7,844 nt of DNA, taken from positions 11,042 to 18,885 of the forward strand of contig PARR01000014.1 in the NCBI GenBank assembly GCA_002711625.1, in the 5' to 3' direction. The first letter of the stretch is position 1; each line of letters starts with the position of its first letter. Under the pieces are notes generated by a model. That model was given only the letters and a program-made list of their open reading frames with translations, ran no database searches and was not told the origin of the DNA. Source of the DNA: Rickettsiales bacterium. GTDB lineage: Bacteria; Pseudomonadota; Alphaproteobacteria; Methylaequorales; Methylaequoraceae. Position numbers and translations under genes: made by a program. Positions 1-6,531 of the stretch are shown here, one piece after another.

Positions 1-135
1 TTTGATCCCGGAATTGAGCTACAAACATTGGTTGATGCTTTAAATGAAACTGGAACAACTGCAACTGATATGGTTGCAATACTGGAGGCTTTGAGAGAAG
101 CAGGGGCTCTTAGGGCAGAACTTATTATTATTTAA
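1..135 (+). CDS. flgI: Flagellar P-ring protein FlgI, C-terminal end (5' truncated by window)
   Basis: The window opens inside a reading frame in frame 1 that gives 44 residues before a TAA at 133-135. The segment has the usual FlgI ending: a helix beginning [13 protein letters not shown], then [18 protein letters not shown], then a short strand RAELIII at the very end. FlgI subunits form the P ring around the flagellar rod in the peptidoglycan layer and are exported to the periplasm by a signal peptide, which lies outside the window. The next gene starts 15 bp after the stop, on the same strand. The identification rests on a short C-terminal stretch, but that stretch is characteristic and the neighbours are flagellar rod and hook genes. 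Confidence 0.85.
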   Translation, partial: FDPGIELQTLVDALNETGTTATDMVAILEALREAGALRAELIII

Positions 136-150
136 ATTTAATGGTTTGTG

Positions 151-462
151 ATGAATAATGACCCTATAAAAAAACTTCAACTGAATTTTGATGAACAATT
201 TACCAACTCGAAATTTAAAAAAGTTCATAATAAAAACAGTTTTAAAGAGGTGGCTCAAGAATTTGAGTCTTTATTTGTTTTTCAGATGCTCAAGAGTGCA
301 AGGAAAGCAAAATTAGCCGAAGGAATTTTAGATGGCCAAGCTCATAGTACATATCAAACTTTACTTGACCAAGAATATTCTAAGGCTATGTCTAAAAATC
401 AAAATTTTGGTATTGCTGAAGCCTTAATTAGACAATTTGATAATAAAAAGGAAGTTGAATAA
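151..462 (+). CDS. flgJ: FlgJ-type rod-binding protein (single domain, no muramidase)
   Basis: This is a 103-residue soluble protein. Residues ~34-97 match the rod-binding domain shared by the N-terminal half of enterobacterial FlgJ and by alphaproteobacterial CheL-type proteins. The visible pattern is EVAQEFESLFVFQMLKSAR, then a stretch ending in YQTLLDQEYSKAMSKN, then GIAEALIRQF. FlgJ acts in the periplasm as a scaffold or cap for rod assembly. The C-terminal peptidoglycan hydrolase domain of the ~310-aa enterobacterial protein is absent, which is usual in alphaproteobacteria. I chose ATG at 151; an in-frame GTG at 148 would add one residue. Neither has a clear Shine-Dalgarno sequence, so initiation probably depends on ribosomes finishing flgI 15 bp upstream. 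The TAA stop overlaps the flgK start by one base. A polar Lys/Asn-rich stretch of ~30 residues precedes the domain. Confidence 0.85.
   Translation: MNNDPIKKLQLNFDEQFTNSKFKKVHNKNSFKEVAQEFESLFVFQMLKSARKAKLAEGILDGQAHSTYQTLLDQEYSKAMSKNQNFGIAEALIRQFDNKKEVE
448..454 (+). promoter_or_regulatory. Ribosome binding site of flgK
   Basis: AAGGAAG lies 7 bp before the flgK ATG at 462 and inside the last codons of flgJ. With the one-base TAATG overlap of stop and start, it indicates coupled translation of flgJ and flgK and fixes the flgK start. Confidence 0.7.
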
Positions 463-3400
463 TGCCAAGTTTGTTTGATATTGGAAAAAGTGGACTTCAA
501 GCTTATAGGCAATCTCTTGCTGTAACTGGACAAAATATTGCTAATATAAATACTGAAGGCTACAAAAAAAGAGCAACTTCGTTACAGGAAGTTTCTGGTG
601 CTGGTGGAGGTGTCACAGAAATTTCTGACCAAACTGGACTAGGTGTAAGAGTAAATGAAATAAGAAGAGCTTTTGATGAATTTCTTCTTGATAAAACTAG
701 GCAAACTTCAGCATTATTCGAAAAATCAGATACTTTTTTAGATGAAGTTAAAGATTTAGAGAATTTACTTTTACCTAGTGATTCAAATTTGAGTAAATCT
801 GTAGGTGAATTTTTTAATTCATTGCAGGAGATAGCTGCTGCACCAGACGACCAAGCTCCAAGAATAATAGCTGTGGAAAAAGGAAAGGATCTTGCAGGAC
901 AATTCAATCTTTACTCTGACAGAATAAATAATCTTAAAAATAAAATTATTGAAAAATCAAATGATTCTGTTACATCTGTAAATCTATTAACCGACCAAAT
1001 CTCAAAAATAAATACAAAATTACTTGCTTCAGGAGTTTCCGGAACAGGTTCCAATGCATTATTTGATCAAAGAGATTTATTAATAGATCAATTAGCACAA
1101 ATATCGCAAATTTCAGTAAAATATGGAAGTAAAGGAGAAGCAGAAATTAGATTAGGTAATTCTGGTTCAGGTCCTATAATTGTAAATACAGATTCTAAAA
1201 CTGCAACAAGTACGAATAATACAGTCCCTATTGATGTTCTGGTACAAGGTTCTAGATTACAACCAGTAGTTGGAATTAATAATGTTGCTACTAATCAAAT
1301 TCAGGGTGGGAAAATCGCAGGTCTTGTAGATTCTTATGCATTAGCAGACGATACGCTACAAGAAATCGATAACTTAGCAATATTACTCTCAAAAAAGTTT
1401 AATGAAATTAATATGAATGGGATAAACCTTGATGGAGAAAAAGGGAAACAAATGTTTTCAATATCAAGTTTAGAAGCGATTGAAAATCCAACTAATAGAT
1501 CAAGCGTAGGCGTTGCAGTTTTTGTTACCGATCCCGATAAAATTCAATCCAACACTAACTTTAATGTAATTTATGACGGAAAAGAAAACGTTTGGAACTT
1601 AAGCTCAGAGTTTTTAAAAAACTCTATTAATGGGAAAGATTCTATAGAGGCACCAGGTTTCAAAATTTCATTCTTTGGTAAGGCCTTAGATGGAGATGAA
1701 TTTGATATAATTCCGACAAGTGCTTCTAAGGGAATGAATTTCTTGTTTTCTAGACCTCAAGATTTCGCTGCAGCTTCAAGTACATTGATTAGCTCAAGTT
1801 CATCAAATTTAGGTTCTGCTGAATTAAGTGAAATTGCATTAATAAAAGAAGAAGATAAGACAACATTGTTAAACTTAAATAATGTTTTTTCTAATGGCTT
1901 AAATCCTGTCACATCTACAGAAATTTCTGCAGATGGTGGAGTTACAATAATACCAGCTGGAACTTCAAGTTTTAATTTTAGTTCCTATCAGTCTCAACCA
2001 GAAATAAAGTTTGGTTTATCATCGTCAGATATTACTAATCTTACAAACTTATCTCTAACTCTTTCTGACGGCACTTCACTTTCAATCGATCTTACTGGAG
2101 TTTCAACAATTGAGGAAGTTAGCGATGTATTAAACAGAAGTAGAGATGTAAACGGCAATTCTCACAATTTTAGAACAAAAGGTCTTTTTGCATCAGCTGG
2201 AGGAACAACTCTTACTATAGCCAGTAACAATTTAACTTTTTCATCCGGAAGTTTGACAGCAGGAGGAACTATAAATGGAGTAATTACAAATCCAGCAATT
2301 ACATCTGCTAGTCAAATACAGGTTATGACAAGAGAAGGTAGACATATTGCTGGCACGGTTCTATCAAGTTCTGAAATTGCACAGTTTATGACAGTAGAAA
2401 ATGGTTTTTCTAAACATGCTGAATACAGAGCTGACTATTTAAATGGAAAAGATGAAAATAGTTACAGGAATATTAATGTAACACGATCGACTGTTGACGG
2501 AAACCACGAAATAATTATAAATTCAGCAGGTGGAACTACTCTAAGTGCACAAAGAGCAGCTTCAACAATACCTTCCAGTCATGTGAGTGCCGCTTACACC
2601 CTTGGAATGACATCATTAAGTGCAGGTTCAGTAAATATTACTGTGCCCGTAGAATCATCAGCTGCTAATACAGCCCAACTTATTAATACAAATGCAAATA
2701 ATTTAGGGATTCATGCATCTGCAGTTACGAGAATAAAAATTCCAGCTCCATCATCAGATGGAACAATTTCATTTTCTTTAAAAAGCAAATCAGGTTTAAA
2801 TAATATGGTTTCAATTTCTTCATCAGTTGTAACAACTGATATGACTAATTTGACAACAGCAGTAAATAATTTCTCAGGAAGAACTGGAGTTGTAGCTTAT
2901 CTGTCATCTGATAAAAAAAGTGTAATTATGGAAAATCCAGATGGTGATGACATAGAATTGAGTTCATTTACTTCACCTTCTGCTTTAACAGTTAAACTTT
3001 TAAAAAGCGATTTTTCTGAAAGTGGACAGTCTGTTGTTCTTGACAGCACTTCATTTAGAGCTGCCAAGTTCAGTGGTGAATTAAAACTAGATTCTTCATC
3101 CTCATTCACCACTACAAATGATGGCGGATCAACCACTGTTTCGAGTACTCAAAATGGATTTAATGATGGATTTTATAATATAACTTCATCTGCCACAGGA
3201 GAGGTTAAAACTATTAGTCCTATTTTTTTGACTGGGGATTTGTCTAGTAGCCACCCAGATGGATTAAGTGCTTCAAGTTCAATTCTAAGCTACGGGATAA
3301 AATTACCGGCAACAGGCACTGGTTCTGATTTTACCACAACACAAGATCTCTCCATGTCTGAAAATTTATCGCAATTTGATGTATCAAAAAAACTAGTTGA

Positions 3401-5573
3401 AGGTCTAAGAGAAAACAGCCCCTCAGTAGAAATTTCTGGAATATCAATAAATTCTTTACCACCTGATGGCTCAAGTTTTAAAATGAATCATGACAACCTG
3501 ACATACACTTTCACAATGAAAAATGGTGAGATTAATGTCTCTGGCGCTGAAAAAGATAAAGTAACTGCATATTTTGAAAATCCTGAAGCACTTACAATTG
3601 ATACCACTGCCCTGAGTGGAAGTAATACAATTACATTAACAGAACATGACCTTGAGACCGGGGATGCTGTCACATATAATGCTGCAGAAAGAGTCGTTGT
3701 TGATACCTCGAATTTCGTATCAACAACAACAATTACTGCTACTGCACATGGTTTCTCAACTGGAGATCCAGTTGTTTATAAAGCCGGAACTTCCACTCCT
3801 ATTTCTGGGTTAGTAGATGGTACAACATATTTTGCCATTGCAGTTGACTCAGATAATTTTAAACTTGCAACATCAACCTCTAATGCCTCCTCTAATACTG
3901 CATTAACTATAACTGGAGGAACTGGAGGAAGTGCAGCAGATGTATTTTCAAGTCCTAGAGCCGGTTTAGTAGACGGACAAACATATTTTGCCGTAAAAAC
4001 AGATGACCATAATTTCCAATTAGCAGAAACTTATACACTAGCCACTAACAGTACACCTTCAGTAATTACAATTGGAACTGGTGGTCTTGGGGGAAATTCA
4101 AGTGACTCTTTCGACCCTGGGAAGAGTTTATATATATCTGCAGGAAAAACAATTTCCGCATCACAATTTTCATTTCCCTCTGATACTGCTAACGATTCAA
4201 ACGCTCTTGCATTTGGCATGAGTGCAGCAAATGTTGAAACAACCATTACTGGAAAATCAATTACTACACCAACGGCAAGTGACACCACTCATTTTCACAT
4301 TAGACTAGAAGATAATTCAAATGTTTTGGGTGTTTTTGTTAGGTCAAACTCAAAAACAATTGACACAAGTTCGATTTCATCTTCATCATCGACCTTGACA
4401 TCTAATAGTCATGGTTTCAAGACAGGAGATAAAATTTTATACACAGCTAATTCTTCAAATCTTAATGGATTAACTTCGGGCACGTCTTATTTTGTAAAAG
4501 TTATTGACGCAAATACGTTCAGTTTATCATCTACATTTGACAATGCAACTTCTGATAATCCTATTTTATTATCTTTTGGTGGTTCTGGAGGAAATGCCTC
4601 CGATACATTTGCAACAGTTTTTGCCGAAGTATACGTGAATGATGATATAGCTTCACCAACCACCGCATCGAGTATAGGAATAACTGCTGAAATAAATCAA
4701 ATTAGTGATACTAATGCACAAATATCAATTATAAAAGAGGCTGATAAAAAAACAATTTCGATTGATTCAGATTCTTTTAGCGATGGCACAACAGCTGAAA
4801 CAAATTTTGGATTTTATACAAACCAAACCCATGTAAATGTTGTTGATGACAGTATCAGAATTCAATCATTTGGTACTGATATAACAGCTTCTACACCAGT
4901 AAATATTGAAATTCCCTCAAATAGTATGAAATCTCTTGTGGGTAATAATTTATCTGTAAATAATGTTCCTAATGAGGACCTTGTTATACTTGTAACTGGT
5001 TCAGGAACAAGAAAGCTTGCATCGAGTTACGGTGAAATAATATCCTCAAACATATCTCCAGAATTAAAAGTTAAAGTAGATGCGACTAATAGTTCAAAAA
5101 TTGAAATTTTAGATGCAGATACAAACCATACAATTGCAACAAGACTTATCCCATCAGACGGAATTGTTACAGCAGCTAATAAATCATTGAGATTTGTTGG
5201 TGATACTAATATTAATGATGAGTTTACAATTTTAAATAATTTTGAAGGGATAGGGGATAATAGAAATATATTAGAAATGATTTCTCTTCAAGAGGCTGAT
5301 CTGAATGGTCCAAATACAGGAAGTTTTCAAGATATCTTTAATTCTACAGTTGCAGAAATTGGTTCAACAGTAAGAAGTGGACAGTTATCCCTTCAAGATG
5401 CTGAAGCTACAAGAGATGAAGCAAAAGCTGCAGAGGACGAAAGAGCTGGGGTTTCATTAGATGAAGAGGCATCAGCCCTAATACAGTTTCAACAAGCCTT
5501 TTCTGCCAATGCAAGAATTATCCAGACTGCAAGAGAGTTATTTGATTCATTGATGATGGTTGTTTCAAAATAG
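462..5573 (+). CDS. flgK: Giant flagellar hook-associated protein 1 (FlgK), 1703 aa
   Basis: FlgK is the first junction protein between hook and filament. It is exported by the flagellar type III system, and consistently there is no signal peptide. Both conserved ends are intact. Residues ~5-40 carry the rod/hook-type N-terminal motif (SGLQAYRQSLAVTGQNIANI, NTEGY). NALFDQRDLLIDQLAQI at 198-214 and the NGINLDGEKGKQMF segment ending at 332 are classic FlgK. The C-terminus has GDNRNILEM, GVSLDEEASALIQFQQAF (from 1663) and a final amphipathic helix. Residues ~345-440 look like the usual D2-type domain (GDEFDIIPT). The rest is extra: an IN-like module near 514-600, a TREGRHIAG module from 623, a second IN-like module at ~769-837, a GSSFKMNHDNLTYTF segment near 1000-1045, and three HGF/TGD repeats within 1045-1384. 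The protein has no cysteine and one tryptophan, and is rich in Ser, Thr and Asn. Salmonella FlgK is about 550 aa. The frame is open throughout and the modules are in register, so this is a real large gene rather than a fusion artefact. Confidence 0.95.
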   Translation: MPSLFDIGKSGLQAYRQSLAVTGQNIANINTEGYKKRATSLQEVSGAGGGVTEISDQTGLGVRVNEIRRAFDEFLLDKTRQTSALFEKSDTFLDEVKDLENLLLPSDSNLSKSVGEFFNSLQEIAAAPDDQAPRIIAVEKGKDLAGQFNLYSDRINNLKNKIIEKSNDSVTSVNLLTDQISKINTKLLASGVSGTGSNALFDQRDLLIDQLAQISQISVKYGSKGEAEIRLGNSGSGPIIVNTDSKTATSTNNTVPIDVLVQGSRLQPVVGINNVATNQIQGGKIAGLVDSYALADDTLQEIDNLAILLSKKFNEINMNGINLDGEKGKQMFSISSLEAIENPTNRSSVGVAVFVTDPDKIQSNTNFNVIYDGKENVWNLSSEFLKNSINGKDSIEAPGFKISFFGKALDGDEFDIIPTSASKGMNFLFSRPQDFAAASSTLISSSSSNLGSAELSEIALIKEEDKTTLLNLNNVFSNGLNPVTSTEISADGGVTIIPAGTSSFNFSSYQSQPEIKFGLSSSDITNLTNLSLTLSDGTSLSIDLTGVSTIEEVSDVLNRSRDVNGNSHNFRTKGLFASAGGTTLTIASNNLTFSSGSLTAGGTINGVITNPAITSASQIQVMTREGRHIAGTVLSSSEIAQFMTVENGFSKHAEYRADYLNGKDENSYRNINVTRSTVDGNHEIIINSAGGTTLSAQRAASTIPSSHVSAAYTLGMTSLSAGSVNITVPVESSAANTAQLINTNANNLGIHASAVTRIKIPAPSSDGTISFSLKSKSGLNNMVSISSSVVTTDMTNLTTAVNNFSGRTGVVAYLSSDKKSVIMENPDGDDIELSSFTSPSALTVKLLKSDFSESGQSVVLDSTSFRAAKFSGELKLDSSSSFTTTNDGGSTTVSSTQNGFNDGFYNITSSATGEVKTISPIFLTGDLSSSHPDGLSASSSILSYGIKLPATGTGSDFTTTQDLSMSENLSQFDVSKKLVEGLRENSPSVEISGISINSLPPDGSSFKMNHDNLTYTFTMKNGEINVSGAEKDKVTAYFENPEALTIDTTALSGSNTITLTEHDLETGDAVTYNAAERVVVDTSNFVSTTTITATAHGFSTGDPVVYKAGTSTPISGLVDGTTYFAIAVDSDNFKLATSTSNASSNTALTITGGTGGSAADVFSSPRAGLVDGQTYFAVKTDDHNFQLAETYTLATNSTPSVITIGTGGLGGNSSDSFDPGKSLYISAGKTISASQFSFPSDTANDSNALAFGMSAANVETTITGKSITTPTASDTTHFHIRLEDNSNVLGVFVRSNSKTIDTSSISSSSSTLTSNSHGFKTGDKILYTANSSNLNGLTSGTSYFVKVIDANTFSLSSTFDNATSDNPILLSFGGSGGNASDTFATVFAEVYVNDDIASPTTASSIGITAEINQISDTNAQISIIKEADKKTISIDSDSFSDGTTAETNFGFYTNQTHVNVVDDSIRIQSFGTDITASTPVNIEIPSNSMKSLVGNNLSVNNVPNEDLVILVTGSGTRKLASSYGEIISSNISPELKVKVDATNSSKIEILDADTNHTIATRLIPSDGIVTAANKSLRFVGDTNINDEFTILNNFEGIGDNRNILEMISLQEADLNGPNTGSFQDIFNSTVAEIGSTVRSGQLSLQDAEATRDEAKAAEDERAGVSLDEEASALIQFQQAFSANARIIQTARELFDSLMMVVSK
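3594..4112 (+). repeat. HGF/TGD surface repeat, outer copy split by a second copy
   Basis: Within FlgK, residues 1045-1076 (TIDTTALSG ... TGDAVTYNAAE) are the first half of an ~85-residue repeat. Residues 1166-1217 (AGLVDGQTYFAVKTDDHNF ... GGLGGNSSDSF) are the second half. Joined, they give 84 residues that line up end to end with the other two copies: a T-rich strand, H-x-x-x-TGD-x-V-x-Y, GL-x-x-G-x-x-YF, D-x-x-x-F-x-L, and a Gly-rich end with SD-x-F. Between the halves lies a complete copy (residues 1077-1165). The motif resembles repeats of large bacterial surface proteins; no structure or ligand can be assigned from sequence alone. Confidence 0.75.
3690..3956 (+). repeat. HGF/TGD surface repeat, inner (inserted) copy
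   Basis: These 89 codons (FlgK residues 1077-1165) hold a full repeat: VVVDTSNF, then AHGFSTGDPVVYKAG, then GLVDGTTYFAIAVDSDNFKL, then a Gly-rich end GGTGGSAADVF. Near-identical heptamers AGAGTCG (3690-3696) and AGAGCCG (3957-3963) flank it, so taking out 267 bp would restore a continuous outer repeat in frame. That is what one would expect if this copy was inserted by recombination or duplication. Confidence 0.7.
4356..4613 (+). repeat. HGF/TGD surface repeat, third copy
   Basis: FlgK residues 1299-1384 form a third copy: TIDTSSI, a serine run, NSHGFKTGDKILYTA, LTSGTSYFVKVIDANTFSL, and the Gly-rich end GGSGGNASDTF. It begins with the same TIDT residues, and the same eight bases ACAATTGA, as the outer copy at 3594. 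It sits between NVLGVFVRSNS and FAEVYVNDD, which read like one interrupted beta-domain. Confidence 0.75.
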
Positions 5574-5576
5574 GAG
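5572..5576 (+). promoter_or_regulatory. Ribosome binding site of the glycosyltransferase-like gene
   Basis: AGGAG overlaps the flgK TAG stop (5571-5573) and lies 6 bp before the ATG at 5583. A strong site placed on the upstream stop codon points to coupled expression with flgK and supports this start. Confidence 0.7.
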
Positions 5577-5582
5577 ATTTAA

Positions 5583-6500
5583 ATGAGTAGAACAAGAAAC
5601 CAAGAGATATTAATTAAAATTAATCCAAAAATAGATACTTCTAATTTGTTATTTGATTCTTCAGATAGTATTTATAAAGAAATTAGAAATTTTTTGGAAA
5701 AAAAATATCCAGAAGAATTTCATTTTAATAAAAGAGAAAAAGTTGGAATAGATTTTTTTACTAAAAAGTTTTTGCTTAATGAAAATTTTACTTTCGTAAA
5801 ATACGGTGATGGTGAACTTATTTGTATGATTGGTGGAAAGGGTGAAAATTGTGATTACCATCCGTACAGTGACAAATTAAAAGATGAACTTATAAAATCG
5901 TTTTCAAATCTTTTTAAGAACTTTGACGATGTTTACTTGGCCGAATGGGAAGATAATCTAATTAAGACGCGAGAAGAATTTATTTCTTCTAATGGTTTTG
6001 AACCAAAATATGCTGACTACGAATGTTTTCTAACTCTTGATAGTAATATTAAAGATAGCAAATTGCTGGATTTTTATAAATTGTTGAAAAATTCAAAAAG
6101 GAAAAAAATCTTTGTTGGACCAAAGAAGCTTATAAGTGTGAAAGAAATGTTAAATATTGACGAATTCGTGAATGTTCCAATTATTAATGCTTACTCAGAA
6201 TATGATAGGGTTGTTGATGAATTAAAAAATATAAAGGTTGAAAAAGATAATATTTATATTCTTTGTTGCTCAATGATGTCTTGCGTAGTTTGTTCTGATT
6301 TGAAAAAATTAAATCCACAAATTACAATTCTTGACATTGGCAGTGGATTTGATCCTATTTTTGGGGTAAAAACTCGTCCCAAACAACCCTCTTCAGTGAG
6401 TTGTTTTAACTATTTCAGAGAATTAATTCCTGCAAACTATGTTTACGAAAAATCAAAACATGCGTTAAACATGTTAAATAAAAGTTTGGGTGAAGATTAG
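5583..6500 (+). CDS. Putative GT-D fold (DUF1792-like) glycosyltransferase in flagellar operon
   Basis: This 305-aa soluble protein has no signal peptide or membrane segment. I match it to the GT-D fold family (DUF1792), whose characterised members are bacterial sugar transferases acting in protein glycosylation. Supporting marks are FVKYGDGE at residues 71-78 (family signature: hydrophobic-x-R/K-x-GDGE near the N-terminal part), IFVGPKKL near 176-182, PIINAYSEYDRVVDEL from 199, and a hydrophobic strand followed by DIGSGFDP at 251-258, where the family has its conserved DIG. About 60 N-terminal residues precede the domain. Odd points: the position before DIG usually carries a Gly-Pro-type loop but here has a cysteine cluster, CCSMMSCVVC (228-237), and the protein has eight cysteines in all. 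It is visibly more AT-, Lys- and Asn-rich than flgK. Located between flgK and flgL, it most likely glycosylates an axial flagellar protein. The fold assignment is moderate; donor sugar and target are unknown. An alternative is a non-catalytic relative of the same fold. Confidence 0.65.
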   Translation: MSRTRNQEILIKINPKIDTSNLLFDSSDSIYKEIRNFLEKKYPEEFHFNKREKVGIDFFTKKFLLNENFTFVKYGDGELICMIGGKGENCDYHPYSDKLKDELIKSFSNLFKNFDDVYLAEWEDNLIKTREEFISSNGFEPKYADYECFLTLDSNIKDSKLLDFYKLLKNSKRKKIFVGPKKLISVKEMLNIDEFVNVPIINAYSEYDRVVDELKNIKVEKDNIYILCCSMMSCVVCSDLKKLNPQITILDIGSGFDPIFGVKTRPKQPSSVSCFNYFRELIPANYVYEKSKHALNMLNKSLGED

Positions 6501-6520
6501 AACAAGGCATGAATTTTGCT

Positions 6521-6524
6521 AGGA
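6521..6524 (+). promoter_or_regulatory. Ribosome binding site of flgL
   Basis: AGGA lies 7 bp before the flgL ATG at 6532, in the 31-bp gap after the preceding stop codon. The gap is too short and featureless to argue for a separate promoter. Confidence 0.6.
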
Positions 6525-6531
6525 TTTATTT

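Noticed and set aside
560..907. Long antisense frame within the flgK 5' region, and similar minus-strand frames elsewhere
   Set aside because: They lie wholly inside strongly supported genes, have no ribosome sites or recognisable domains, and look like shadows of the + strand coding sequence.
4377..4391. TCA/TCT/TCG codon run (serine run) as an unstable microsatellite
   Set aside because: The run is short and imperfect and falls in a protein rich in serine runs; no sign of frame-changing variation can be seen from one sequence.
462..5573. FlgK as a fusion of two genes or an assembly chimera
   Set aside because: The frame is continuous, both FlgK ends are present once, and base composition and style do not change abruptly inside; modular insertion explains the length better.
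5698..5705. A8 run early in the transferase gene, a possible phase-variation or slippage site
   Set aside because: Runs of seven or more A or T occur in several genes of this AT-rich window (for example near 3225, 5753, 6102 and 7485), so one A8 is not distinctive. It would need strain or read-level length variation to support it.
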